Positions 12,396 through 24,985 are shown, numbered from the stretch's first letter. The stretch is DNA of 64,000 bases from Cristatella mucedo (GCA_009760855.2 WPIO01000160.1:559501-623500), one strand, 5' to 3'. Made by a program: numbers and translations. The notes: generated by a model not told the origin, from the letters alone.

Positions 12396-12560
12396 TAATA
12401 ATTCACTTGATAAAGCGCCCTCAGAGAACTTAATCTCTCTCTAGGCGCTTTACATTTGCTGTAAAGTGAAATGCAATTGAATGGTAAGTAAAATCATGCT
12501 TGAAAAAACAAACGAAATGAATAATATGGTTAGGGGTGACATGCACAGGGTGCTTCTAAT
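12390..12560 (-). mobile_element. LINE 3' end fragment
   Basis: The minus strand reads through gtcacccctaaccatatt and the tail stem (gcgcctagagagagattaag ... ctgagggcgctt) to an ATT repeat. Confidence 0.75.
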
Positions 12561-12719
12561 CTTAAATAGGGATCGGACGTTATGGCTAGCTGAACAAGCA
12601 GTCTTCTGAATGCTTTTAAAATTTAGTCAGTTGCCGAAAACGACACTAAATTTTGAGTACGTTTTGACGGTTACACAAAAACATCACCTCTTAGAAGAGC
12701 AAAGCCTTTTAATCCAGGA

Positions 12720-12832
12720 ACACGCTACCGCTAACCATTCGATCAAGCTCCCTTTACAGCAAATGTAAAGCGCCTAAAGAGAGATTGAGAGTAGGTGCTA
12801 TAAAAATGTATTATTATTATTATTAATATTAT
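12720..12832 (+). mobile_element. LINE 3' tail fragment
   Basis: The terminal segment caaatgtaaagcgcctaaag ... gtgctataaaaatgtatt is followed by an ATT repeat. The right half of the stem is partly deleted. Confidence 0.7.
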
Positions 12833-14943
12833 TGTTATGACAGCAGAGATTCAGGTTTCGTTCAAGCTACGACTCGGTACGGATTTTTTGCTGGCTACCA
12901 AAGTACAACCCTGCGCCCTGCAGTACTCCGTCGAATAGACCTTCGAAACTGACGCGGGCTCGTAGTTGGCTCTTTGGATGCTGGAAGGGTGGAGGATGGG
13001 GCTGATAGAACTCTGTGGCTTCGCTGGCCACTTCTTTGACGCTATGGTGTTTGACCTAACTGGTTTGCAATGCAGCGAAATGTTTCCGTCTGTGATTAGA
13101 ACAACCAAACAATCTAGCGAGACTTTGCTCGAATAACAATCGAAACCTGAGCACGTCGCTGTCACTGCGAAGCTGTACACCTGAGTCAAGGCCGTCGAGT
13201 TCCGAAGAACGATCGGAAATGAGGTAAAGAGGCTTCGGCGGTCATTTTGTTATTTCGATCTTGCGGCCGCCTGTGGCTGCAGCCGAATTTTGCACTGCAC
13301 GCCTGACCTTTGACCTTTGTACTGACGCATCGAGAATCGAGCTGCATCAGCATCAGCTTCTGCTGCTGATCCCTCTGCGGCCTGCGGCTGAGAAATTATT
13401 ACTCCGAGCTCTGCACCTGATCGCTTGGCTCTGCCCACCGAGTAACCAGTACGGCGGCTGCTGCGACGGTCTCGGGTAGCCTCCGCGTCCCATTCGCCCG
13501 TCAGAAAGCTCAGAGAGCAGTCTAGTGCTCCGCGCTAGCAGAGTACGCGAACGACCGGAAACGTGAGCATTTAGTCGTTCACTAGACGCTCCAAGTTGGA
13601 GCCCCCATCCCCTACGACCCAGCAACGAGCAGGCCGCCGTAGAAAAAATGGCGCCTTCTCTTCAAGAAAGTTTCGCGACGACGAAAGTCTATCCTGCGGT
13701 TGGGGGAGGGACGCTGCCTGACCTGCTGCCCAGACGCCTCGCGAAGGAGGCTTGCGAAGTGAGCCCGCTCCTCGGCCTCGTCCTCGCTCCTCGAGCCTCC
13801 GTCGTCGGAGCGGAAGTTCGAGCGGAAGTCTCTCCGTCTGTGGCGGAACCCCCTTTCGAGTAGCTCCGTCACGTGACGTAGTTCTCCGATGTAGCCGGCC
13901 GCTGGCTGGACGCAAGAGGCGTCGTTTTCCTCGACGTCAGCGGCTGTCGTCTGCAGCGCAAAAAGACGAGGCTTGCGATTCGGGGAGCAAAGCGTCGTCT
14001 GCGCTTGCACCTAGCGAGCGAAAGAACGCAAGAAGACACTCGGGGCCAAGAAAGACTCGCGAAAGGGTTAGGGGATCCCGTCGCAGAGTAGTTCGCTGGT
14101 GAATTGTGCGCACAGGTGAGCTCGGAAAGCGTACTGGAGGAAAAGCAAGTGGAGACAAATCCAGTGGGGCGCGGGGAAAGCTGAGAGAAACTTTAGATGA
14201 GACTCGAAAGATGCAAGATGTCAAGATTTTCAAGAAACTTGTCAAGAAAGATTTCAAGATTGTCATCATTGTCAAGAAAGATGCATTGTCCAGGTGGTGA
14301 CAGAAGTCTTTCGGTGCTCACGAGCTGAATGCCCAATCATCGAAGAAAGGTTTTTAACTCTGTTCGAGGAACGGCGAGACGACTTAAAGACGAGGATCGC
14401 ATGGTTCCAGAGATGGGCACCGGAGCCGCTGCTAGTGAACTCGGCCATCGGCCGGCCAAGCGATCACCTTCGCTCAGTGGCCACCACCAGTGCAACGGTC
14501 CTGAGTGTGCACCTGTGCACTCTGGCAGAGCTAAATCTGTCACCCAAGGCTTCGAGCAAGAGAAACTGGGCCTGACTGTGCATGCGAGAGTTGCTGGAAA
14601 TTCGGACACGTTGTGGTCTGCCATCTGTCAGCGATACACGTCGCCGTGAAAGAGCGATGGGATTAGCGGGCAAGGGTCGGAAGAACGATGGGATTGGCTG
14701 GCAAGGGTCGGAAGCCCAAGCGGCGTGGCCTTCCTCTGAGCTCAGTCCGTCTCCCCTACGACCCCCCAAAGGGCGTGGCTTCTCTTTTTGCTCGGTCCAT
14801 CTCCCCTAAAGCCCCCCAAAGGGCGAGGCTTCCATTTGTGCTCAATTTACGCCGGGCTCTAGTGAGAGGGGACACTAAGGTGTGCTATCGCTATCTTTTA
14901 CGGGTGAGAGGACTAGGCACAGCTGTCTGCTGTAACTTGGCCA
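12833..14943. other. Unassigned region with GC-rich core 13250-14115
   Basis: The core is rich in CpG and open in several frames on both strands, so the reading frames reflect composition. A good plus-strand donor, cgcacag/gtgagctcgg, lies near 14115 just after a frame that ends at 14102. A non-coding first exon of an unrecognised plus-strand transcript is therefore conceivable. A strong start context (aaaaaatggcgcc) at 13648 opens a 71-codon frame of unknown nature. Near 14653-14714 a unit containing gggcaagggtcggaag is duplicated, and cccccaaagggcg recurs at about 14763 and 14815. Confidence 0.3.
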
Positions 14944-15069
14944 GTATATAAAAAATACTTCCTTAGCATAGCGTCCTCGGAGAATGCAATCTTTACCCAG
15001 GCGTTTTACATTAGCCACAGGGCTCGAGCCTACGACCCCGGTCGTTACAGGCGAGCATCTTAACCCTTA
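14944..15069 (-). mobile_element. SINE-B copy (divergent)
   Basis: The minus strand has a degenerate tRNA-like head with gggctcgagccctg-like B box, then the LINE-type tail stem, and ends in tatgctaaggaag. It is an older copy. Confidence 0.6.
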
Positions 15070-16711
15070 ATTAATGACGCAAGAAAAGCATATTTTAAAA
15101 AATGCCGATCGCATTGGCTAGTGGTGTCTATTTTATCGCAGCGCGGAATTTTTCTGAATTTTGAAAAACGCCAGTCTGTACTTGTCGTAAGATTTCGAAG
15201 TTGAAAAGCCCTCCGGAGTAGCAATTAGCGTGGCACCGACTGCTCAGCTCCGGCACAGCCCTAACTTTTCCCTCGAAATAGAGAGCAAATACTCCTCCAA
15301 CACTACAGAAGAGGCAACGACAAGAGCGAATCATCTCTCAATGCTCGACCGAGCGTAACGAAGCCTCGAGCCGTCAGACGTGAAGCATTCGGATAGCAAT
15401 GCGGCTCGCATGCGGACAGTAAGGGGACACGAATACAATAGCAAACATACCGGAAGCGTGTCTCGCCTGCCACATATGTCATCAGCAGCGAGCAGTACGT
15501 GGCAATCGCAAGCATGGTAGGCGTCCAGAATGACACTTTCTCGTCCGTTGACTATGACGTTATATCTGGAATGCGAAACGAACCAATTGGGCGGAATCGA
15601 GGACGACCTTGACCCGGTATGGCTGCACTTAATTAATCGGGACAGCTAGCAGCCGATCTTCGACCGTACGTGCCCCGGCAGCTAGTGGTCATGCAATAGG
15701 GCCAGGTAAGAGGGCAAGGTAAAAGGGAAAGGTAAAATAGACAGGTAAGAGGAACGTAAGTAGCTAGTGGCCGGCAAAGTAAGGACTGGGCGGCGATGAT
15801 AACATGAGCGATCGACCAGCGATCTCAAGAAGCACCTCAGCTACTAACGCAGGCCGCCGCTATGAGCAGCAATCTAATTCTACTGGATCGTTGGACTGAG
15901 CGCGTTGATCTGATTAAGGGCAAGGTTATAGAGCTAGGTGATGTGGCCAGGTAAGATTGCAAGGTAAAAATAGACAGGCAAAATAGACGAGTGAGAGGAA
16001 CGGGTGAGGGGGACATTGAGAGGGACAGGTATGCGGCCTGACATGCAGCAACAAGAGCTGTACAGATAGATAAGTAGCCAACGTTCTCTCGCAGAATGCC
16101 GCAGACACCGCCCGGCTAGGCAGCCCGAAAGCTCTTGCACTGCCGATCGACGGAGGCGGGAAGGACAGAAGCGATTCGCCAAATTTAGCCAGAGTCTGGC
16201 GAAGCGCGAGCCTCGGCGGCGAGTTCGACATTCAGCCAAATTTCCACCGTGCGCGTCATGCGTCAGCTGCATTCGTTCCCACCCGTTCGCCCCGGCGGCA
16301 CTTTTTTCCGCTGCCGCTGGATATCACTTCTGCAGCAGGCGGCGTGGCTGGGCAGATTCGAGCTACTGATTCACCGCAGGCAGGCTCGGCCGGCGGCTGC
16401 GGCGGCGGCATGGCAGCAATTAAAGGAATGCCACAAACAAGTGTGGCACGAATCGCTTGATCGAAGCGAGATGCGCCCTCAGCTGGCTGCATGCAGATTG
16501 TCACCGCACTTAGCCTCGAATAAACAGTGCATCAAGAAGCCAGCCAGCATCCTGCCATCTGGTCGGCGCTACGACGCCGTGACGTTATTGACTTACTGAA
16601 TTCGCGGCCAGCCCAGCAGCGCCAGACTGCTTGGGCCAGCGGCCTAGCAGCACGCTAGCGTTGAAATGCTCTTTGCCTACTTTCAGCTACATAACGTTAC
16701 TAAAATTAGGT
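15070..16711. other. Intronic sequence with duplicated ggtaag-rich segment
   Basis: A segment of the form ggccaggtaagagggcaagg ... agacaggtaagaggaacg at about 15698-15755 is repeated in diverged form at about 15946-16003. No confident exon is present. A minus-strand frame at 15303-15536 has a weak resemblance to a PLOD segment and was not accepted. Confidence 0.35.
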
Positions 16712-17445
16712 TTGTTTAGATAAGGATACCACATCTAAGTTGGTCAATGCATTTGTGACATCTCGTCTTGACTCCTGTAACCCACTGCTTGCTGGCCCGC
16801 CGGTAGGGTTCCATCAGGCGATTGCAGCTGGTGCAAAACTCTGCAGCTAGCCTTGTCTGTCGTGAGCGTCACCACACCACTTCCCGCCGAACTACACTGG
16901 CTACCAGCCAAGCATTGGATCGATTCAAGGTTGTGTCACTCACTTTTAGGTCCCTTCATTCTTTGGCTCCAGACTATCTCTCATATATATTCCCCCATCA
17001 GGCCAAGCATCGTACCACCCGCTTTTCGGAATCCAACAGTCTACAAATACCTCGTACAAACCTCAAATCTTTTGGAGACCGTGCATTTAGTTCCTATGCT
17101 CCCAAAGCCAGGAACTCACTTCCGACTTGCGTCACGACATCCCCTGACTTGACCACATTTAACAAAAACTTTCAAACGCACCTATTTATGACAGCCTTTA
17201 GTGTGTCCCTGTGATTCATCCTTTACGTGCCTATGCGTGCTGACACTGTGCATGCTGCCACTAACCACACTTGCATGCTGACCCTGTGCATGTCACCCCT
17301 AACCATGTTATTCATGCTGCTTATCAAACATGATCCCATTCATCTTTCATTCGTGTTTCCTTTGCAGCAAATGTAAAGCACCTAGAAAGAGATTGAGTTC
17401 TCTGAGGACGTTTTATCAAGTGTATTATTATTATTATTATTATTA
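16712..17445 (+). mobile_element. CR1/L2-like LINE, 5'-truncated, with complete 3' end
   Basis: The translation includes LQLVQNSAASLVCRERHHTT, then SLTFRSLHSLAPDYLSYIF and TSPDLTTFNKNFQTHLFM, the standard C-terminal region after the reverse transcriptase. This is followed by the 3' UTR (catgctgaccctgtgcatgt), the tail stem and an ATT repeat. Frames are broken, so it is dead. Confidence 0.85.
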
Positions 17446-17600
17446 TAACAATAATACCATATTTGCATAGCACCCACAGAGAACTCAATCTCTTTCTTTC
17501 TTTGCACTTTTTACACGGTGTAAAAAACACGATCACGTGGTTAATGGTAACATCCGCGTATCAACAAGCATAATATGGCTAGAGAATTGTGGCTACGGAA
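17446..17600 (-). mobile_element. LINE 3' tail, inverted next to previous copy
   Basis: The minus strand shows the same terminus (gagttctctgtgggtgctat ... ttgttataat). It abuts the ATT end of the plus-strand copy tail to tail. The stem is altered and the segment is short. Confidence 0.65.
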
Positions 17601-17965
17601 GCTGAGGGTTCGCTCGCAAGCTCACGCGAGGAATCCACATTGGCCGTATTGTAGATCGAACAACGACGTAGACTAGATTAGTTGATTAGAGTAGATTAGA
17701 AAGATTAGTAGATCTCTGTATTAGCAGATCTAACGACGAACAGAATGCACTGAGATTCGCTCTGTGTAAGTTGCGTCGAGTCTCGTCGAGCTAGCATTAG
17801 CATGGCGTCGGTACGCACGACCGTGCAGCGTGTAAGCGAGAGGCGACGTACCGATGCCAACGGGCGAGGCCAGACAGGCAGGTGCGCTCACACTTCACGA
17901 GCCAGGTGCCCGTAAGTTCGAGTTCTCGCAGCAGGAAATCGTGTATCGGAAAGCGAGACGGCAAG

Positions 17966-18130
17966 CGCTGGCTTTGGTTCAGTGGTTAAGAGGCGCTCAG
18001 CTCCGACCGAGGTCAAGGTGAATGTATTCGATGGTCGAGGTCGTGGGGTCGAGCCCGCGTGGCATAGGAGAAGCGCCTCGAATAGAGATTAAGTTCTCTT
18101 AGGACGCTATACAACAGATAATTTATATAT
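17966..18130 (+). mobile_element. SINE-B copy, plus orientation
   Basis: The head is tRNA-like: tggttcagtggttaagaggc (A box) and gtggggtcgagcccgcg (B box). Next comes gcgcctcgaatagagattaa, and the element ends with gttctcttaggacgctatac. It shows the tRNA-to-LINE-tail architecture most clearly. Confidence 0.8.
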
Positions 18131-18271
18131 TCTATTAAGCGGGGCTGAAGCACCTTGACCGCTTTGCCCGAACAAAATGAGGCCTGCTCAATCGGCTGGA
18201 ATTTTCTCGCAGACAAAGGGCAGCGGAAGCGTTGAAAATAAGCGAGGCACGTGACTGGGGGCGCGGCTAAA

Positions 18272-18419
18272 AAATACAATAATTCATTTGTATAGCACCC
18301 CAAGAGAACTTAATCTTGATTCAGGCGCTCCACACATGCCTCGGGGCTTGAGCCCACGACCTCAGCCAGACCTTGGTCGGGGTGAGCACCTCGACCGCTA
18401 GACCAAACCAGCTCGGCTA
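18272..18419 (-). mobile_element. SINE-B copy
   Basis: The minus strand starts gccgagctggtttggtctag and has the B-box-like gggctcaagccccg. It ends with gcgcctgaatcaagattaag, then ttggggtgctatacaaatga and attattg. It is well preserved. Confidence 0.85.
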
Positions 18420-19199
18420 CAGTGGCCAGAGTGGCCAGAGTGGATGTGGCTTTTCGACGCTCTAGAACGGCATGGCTGGCGCTACGGGCGGCGCGCATGC
18501 GCAGCCCGCCGGCTGCGTGCCAGCACCCGCAAGAGCAGCAGCGATTCTCCTCGGTAGCACGATGTCCGCCATTCTTCTGCCGGCGAAGAACAGCTTACGG
18601 CAGCGGATGCTGACAATCTGGAACCCACTCTGCAGGTGGCGCCGACGACACCGGCAGAGTAAAGCCACGTGGAATGGAACGAGGGAGCACACTCAGTTAA
18701 GAGGCAGCACACTCCAGCGAGCACCTGCTGCAGCGCACATAAGACGGGGCTAGGCGACCACCCACCCTGAGCCGTGGCTGTAATTAAGGGGATGCCTTCA
18801 GAGGCCCAGTAGGCGTTCACTCCGGTGTCAAGCTTCGGCCGGCGAGGCGGGTTGCCTCCAGCAGTGGGTGCCACTCCCACCCCATGTGTTGACACATCGG
18901 CGAAAGTCCACAGCCAGACAGTGAGCCCGACACGTAGAGATGCGTGGGCGGTACATATAGATGAATCGCAATACTCAGAGCTACATTTATATACCGATAA
19001 AAAAATCGATTTCGTTTTCTTAGTTAGTACAGTCTGCTAGAGCCGGTATGGTCCAGCTCTTAACCGAATCCTGTGCCCAAGCCAGTATCAAAGTCAAGAT
19101 ACTCATAATGCGATGGGCAGGCTATCTGCACAGACGACGGCACGGACATGACGGCCATTTCATGTCGTATGAGTTCGATGCGTGTGCGCATGGTATGTG
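18420..19199. other. Intronic sequence, no gene
   Basis: There are moderately GC-rich open frames on both strands (for example 18482-18895 minus), without recognisable similarity. Confidence 0.3.
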
Positions 19200-19343
<144 letters not shown>

Positions 19344-19474
19344 AGGTAGGAGGATTATGTATGCACTGGTGATGCACTTTTGCGTGAACCCCTCCCCTAC
19401 CGTATGTACAGGTTGGTATAATCTGCAGTTTAAAAATAACTGTCAGTGACCGGTTGGTATGTACTGATGTGGTA

Positions 19475-19650
19475 GCCGTGATGGCTCACTAGGTGAGGCA
19501 GTTGCTTTTCACGACCTCGGTCCCGAGGTCGTCGGTTCGAATCCTGTGGTGGGCGATCCTTTATTGCCGATACAAGCGGTGGTAATAGCCTTTAAGGCCC
19601 TTCTGTTGCTATAAAAAATAAGCTATTCAATTGGCTAGTATTTTATTTTT
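19475..19650 (+). mobile_element. SINE-A copy (tRNA-derived)
   Basis: It runs gccgtgatggctcactaggt, then the palindrome cgacctcggtcccgaggtcg, then the B box ggttcgaatcc, then gtgggcgatcctttattgcc, with an ataaaaaa and ggctagtattttatttt tail. Confidence 0.85.
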
Positions 19651-19825
19651 ATCGTTGTAATGACACTGCCCAGGCAATCTATCCTCGAGACCGCGACTAC
19701 ATCCCTTTCAGGCAGTGGCTGAGCCCGAGGGGGAAGGGTGCGTTTCTCCCTACGACGGAGCAGCGAACTAGGCCGCCCGCATTCCTATCCCCCACCGACC
19801 GTCCTCAAGGACGAAGTTATGTCTT

Positions 19826-19977
19826 ATATATAATATGTATAACTTATTTGTACAGCGCCCCAAGAAAACTTAATCTCTATTCAGGCGCTTAACATATGCC
19901 TTGGGGCTCGAGCCCACGACCTCAGCCAGACTTTGGTCAGGGCGAGCACCTTAACCACTGTACCAAACCAGCTCGGC
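19826..19977 (-). mobile_element. SINE-B copy
   Basis: The minus strand has the gccgagctggtttggtacag head, the gggctcgagccccaa B-box region, and the LINE-like tail ending gcgctgtacaaataagttat. Confidence 0.85.
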
Positions 19978-20149
19978 GTCTTAGTTTCACTCAATGAGAA
20001 AACTGCAGAGTTCGTCTCGAATAAACACAATTTTTTTTCGCTACACTTTTCCATTAATTTCGGGTCTGCTCCGCCAAAATAAAAATTTGGCCGTCTTAAC
20101 CCTACATAAAATGTTTGCAGGTCTTGCTCGATGAAAATATAAATATATC

Positions 20150-20225
20150 GTAAAATAATAGTAATAATAATAATAATAATAAAATAATAATAATGATAAT
20201 AGTAGTAATAATAAAAATATATCGT
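20150..20225. repeat. AT-rich (AAT)n-type repeat
   Basis: Imperfect aataataat/taatagtaat microsatellite. Confidence 0.8.
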
Positions 20226-20568
20226 ATAAATACGATGAAAATCCTGGCTCCGCCACAATTTTCAGGAGCAGACGCCAGTATACAAAAGAAGATGCGCTGC
20301 TAGCAGGAGAGAGGCGAGATGCGACATACCAAAGGGATGCCGCCAGGGGGCAGGACCACAGGACCACCGAAACTAAGACGCAGTTGACGTTCTCTATCCG
20401 CGTCGACAAGGCAGTTGACAGATTGACAGGCAACGTCTTTTAGCCGCAGTCATTAGTTGGTGACATTCTCGGAACCGAGAAACGCCTCAGGCACGCTCCA
20501 CGCTTCCCGACTGCTTTTAATGGACTCAAACTGCACGCCGAGAGGCGGAAGTTTTGCCAAGATGGCTG

Positions 20569-20661
20569 CACTGGCTGAAGGGCTCGGCATCTGCTTAAAG
20601 AGGCGCGGCAATTGCATATCAAGACCGAGTTCGCAGGTTCGAATCCTGCTGCGAGCAATCG
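20569..20661 (+). other. tRNA-like sequence (pseudo-tRNA or SINE head)
   Basis: The sequence tggctgaagggctcggc resembles an A box, and gcaggttcgaatcctgc forms a perfect five-base-pair T arm with a canonical B box. The acceptor ends pair poorly and the anticodon arm is unclear, so a functional tRNA is not claimed. Confidence 0.4.
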
Positions 20662-20845
20662 TGTACAGCCTGCCGCTCCTCTGGCCGAGCTCCTCCGCCT
20701 CTACGTAAATGAGGTTTCTGGATCAGCTAACCTTGCACTCTGAGTGCACTACTTCGTAAACTCTCCTCCGTAATACCCGCTTAGTCTTTTGTCGAGTTCG
20801 AGATGGATATATGCATACATAGATTGACTCTGTCCGCCGGGGAAT

Positions 20846-21033
20846 AAAAAAAATATTAGCTGATTTGACAGCCTCATTTGTATAGCGGTAGAAGAGCCTT
20901 CACGGCAATCACCACCGCTTGCAGTGGGCAATACAGGATCGCTCACTGCAGGAGTCGAACCCATGACCTGACATGACCCCACGACCTCGTTAGTGAAGAG
21001 CGAGCTGCGTACCTCGTGGTCTGTGCGCCGAGG
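20846..21033 (-). mobile_element. SINE-A copy
   Basis: The minus strand has a B-box region resembling gggttcgactcctgcagtga, then gcgatcctgtattgcccact, gccgtgaaggctcttctacc, and a caaatgaggctgtcaaatca tail. A short internal duplication (catgacc/catgacc) lies in the head. Confidence 0.75.
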
Positions 21034-21112
21034 CATAAAAACAATTTTCTCTAATTTGTCCATTTCATCAATTCTCGCCTTTATCTAATCGGATCAAGAA
21101 GTTCGGAGAGAG

Positions 21113-21564
21113 GTGGAGGGAAAGAGAGAAAGTGAGAGAGAGAGAAAGTGAAAGAGAGAAAGTGAGAGAGAGAGAGAGAAAGTGAGAGGCAGAGAGAGAC
21201 ACAGAGACAGAGTGACACAGAGAGAGATAGAGACAGAGAGAGACAGTGACAGACAGACAGACACAGAGAGACAGAGACAGACAGAGACACAGAGAGAGAA
21301 AGTGAGAGAGAGAGAGAGAGAAAGTGAGAGAGAGAGAGAGAGAGAGTGAGAGAGGGACAGAGACAGAGAGAGAAAGTGAGAGAGAGAGAGAGAGAGAAAA
21401 TGAGAGAGAGCGCGAGAGAAAGTGAGAGAGAGACAGAGAGAAAATGAGAGAGACAGAGAGAGAAAGTGAGACAGAGACAGAGACAGAGAGAGAAAGAGAG
21501 AGAGAGAGAAAGTGAGAGAGATACAGAGAGAGAGAGAGAGAGAGACAGCGAGAGACAGGGAGAC

Positions 21565-21627
<63 letters not shown>

Positions 21628-21757
21628 AGAGACAGAGACAGAGAGAGAAAGTGAGAGAGAGAGAGAGAGAAAGTGAGAGAGACAGACAGAGAGAGACAGG
21701 GACAGAGAGAGAAAGTGAGAGAGAGAGAGTGAGAGAAAGTGAGAGAGAGAGAGAGAT
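21113..21757. repeat. Long imperfect GA-rich array with higher-order units
   Basis: About 640 bases of GA punctuated regularly by gagaaagtgaga and gacagagaca variants. Open frames of 160-270 codons across it are translation artefacts. Confidence 0.9.
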
Positions 21758-21990
21758 GTCAGAGTTCTATAAGAAAGACATCTCAAGCATTGCTGGACCG
21801 ACGGTTCGTGGGAGAAACTGGTGACTGGATGCATGAAGTCAGGGGCCGACCAGGACTTCTTCCAGCGGCGCGCCAGCCAATCACTGCTATTCGCGTGCAC
21901 GTCTCTGACGCTGCGGTAATGGTAAAGGGCTGAGCGCCTTGGCCGGCCGAGCCGGCTTCAGTGCCGAGCTCCGTGCCGGTGACGGCGAAG

Positions 21991-22331
21991 ATGCAGCCGA
22001 TTGGAGTCGAGGCAGCAGCAGCAGCAGCAGCAGCGGGCGCTTGCTCGCAGTCACCCGTCAGTCACCAGCACCACGGCTCCGCCGCCACGCTCCCGCTCCA
22101 GCCGAGCCAGCTCGCTGTGGATGAGATCGAGCTTTCGCTCCCAGCGTCGCCGCGTCGTCGCGGCACAGACTTGCCGCTCCCGAGCGTCGTCGCGAACCGG
22201 CTGGAATGTATTGAAAGAAGCTCGCGGAGGCGAGAGGCGACGGGCGAGGAAAGATTGGCCGCAAGAAAAGGAGCTGCGCGTGCGCACGGAGGCCTGCTCG
22301 CGGAAGGGAAACGGCGAGCGAGCTATGAGAT
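21991..22331 (+). other. Candidate coding first exon (unrecognised)
   Basis: A start codon in a favourable context (gcgaagatgc) opens a frame beginning MQPIGVEAAAAAAAAGACSQ, with a CAG-encoded Ala run. It remains open until a stop at 22333-22335. A consensus donor (gtaagc) overlaps that stop at 22332, so splicing would read through into another exon. The segment is GC-rich and lies on the strand opposite the PLOD-like gene. No family is recognised. A composition-driven open frame is an equally good explanation. Confidence 0.18.
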
Positions 22332-22479
22332 GTAAGCGAATTAAAGGGGCGAGGGAATGGGCCGAGACCGTTGTTTTCGAGAACAGCAAAATATACCTTT
22401 TAGGGCGGTTTAGTCGAGCGGAGCACAACTGGGCACAATATCGGGACGTGTCTGGGTTTCGATGCACTTGAGATCGATA

Positions 22480-22580
22480 GTTGTTTTCTTATTATATATT
22501 GATATATATTGATATATTGATAGTTGTTTACATAGATGTGCATATATAGATATATTGATATATATTGATATATTGATAGT
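22480..22580. repeat. Tandem gatatattgatagttgttt repeats
   Basis: AT-rich segment in which tgatatattgatagttgttt recurs three times. Confidence 0.75.
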
Positions 22581-22611
22581 TGTTTTCTGCCGAAAGTTTG
22601 CAGGGGATCAT

Positions 22612-22678
22612 AAGGATAATAATGATGGTAATACATTTGTAGGGTGCCCTCAGAGAACTGAATCTCTCCCTCCCTCTC

Positions 22679-22768
<90 letters not shown>

Positions 22769-22795
22769 GGCACTTAACCGATGCTGCATATAAAG
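22612..22795 (-). mobile_element. LINE 3' tail carrying an internal (TC)n expansion
   Basis: On the plus strand the tail starts acatttgtagggtgccctca gagaactgaatctctc, then about 100 bases of TC, then taggcacttaaccgatgctg. In normal copies only a short tctctctagg lies between these two halves. The microsatellite is therefore an expansion inside the element. Confidence 0.8.
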
Positions 22796-22973
22796 CATCA
22801 CCGAGCACATCTCTAGAATACATTGTATATGATTTTAATTTTATATAATAGAGCTTACAAATATATATATTAAAATAATATATGTACACAATTATACTAG
22901 AATGCGCTAGTTCCACTTGAAGATTCTGCTCAAGTTTCAGGACTTTGCTGATCGGCTGATCTTTGCTGTTACT

Positions 22974-23149
22974 GGCTGATTTAGCAGCTGCTCTCTTTTT
23001 TTCTTTTTTTTTTTTAGCAGAAGAGCCGTAAAAGCCATCGCAAGCCGCCGCTTGCAGTGGGCAACAAAGGATCGCCCGCCGCAGGATTCGAACCCACGGA
23101 CCTCGGTCGAGAAGAGCGGGCGCCTTACGTAGAGGGCCGTCGTGGCCCT
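22974..23149 (-). mobile_element. SINE-A copy
   Basis: The minus strand has gccacgacggccctctacgt, then gggttcgaatcctgcggcgg (B box), then gcgatcctttgttgcccact, and ends in a long A run. Confidence 0.8.
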
Positions 23150-23279
23150 TGTTCTCAGAGGCTTCCAATTTGAGCTTTCCCCTTTCCGGTGAGAGTCGCA
23201 GAGCCAAACGAGGAAGAAGGAAGGTCGCCGAGGAAGTAACGGACCCCGTGCATGTTTATCGAACCTAGGTTTGCGACCT

Positions 23280-23522
23280 AACCCATCTGCTCACCTATCT
23301 GCTCACCAGTCTCCTCACTTATCTGCTCACCTATCTGCTCACCTATCTACTCACCTGTCTGCTTACCTGCCTATTCACCTATCTGCTCACCTGGGTGCTC
23401 ACCTGTCTGTTCACCTGCCTGTTCACCTGTCTGCAGCCATATTTGTTCCTCTATCTGCTCACCTATCTGCTCACCTAACCGCTCACCTATCTGCTCACCT
23501 ATCTGCTTACCCATCTGCCCAA
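23280..23522. repeat. 12-bp minisatellite encoding LSAH repeats
   Basis: The unit ctatctgctcac is repeated about 20 times with point variation. Because the unit is a multiple of three, the plus strand stays open as repeated Leu-Ser-Ala-His. Confidence 0.9.

Positions 23523-24985
<1,463 letters not shown>

Noticed and set aside
15303-15536. Minus-strand frame containing RVPLLSACEPHCYPN, reminiscent of the F-S-A-E-x-x-C-W-P block of PLOD
   Set aside because: It needs two single-residue insertions, the sequence on both sides does not match, and no good donor follows. It remains only a lead for the missing exon.
20569-20661. Functional tRNA gene (also at 47325-47400)
   Set aside because: Good T arm and B box, but acceptor pairing and anticodon arm are poor. 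SINE heads or pseudo-tRNAs are more likely.
21094-21900. Long Ser/Leu or Arg/Glu open frames over GA/TC tracts (also at 3268-3591, 24436-25033, 42666-43207, 52654-53275, 53842-54106, 62861-63203)
   Set aside because: They are translations of dinucleotide repeats, which are open in several frames at once. There are no domains and no splice context.
23280-23522. CRISPR-like array
   Set aside because: The units are contiguous 12-base repeats without spacers, in an animal genome. It is a minisatellite.
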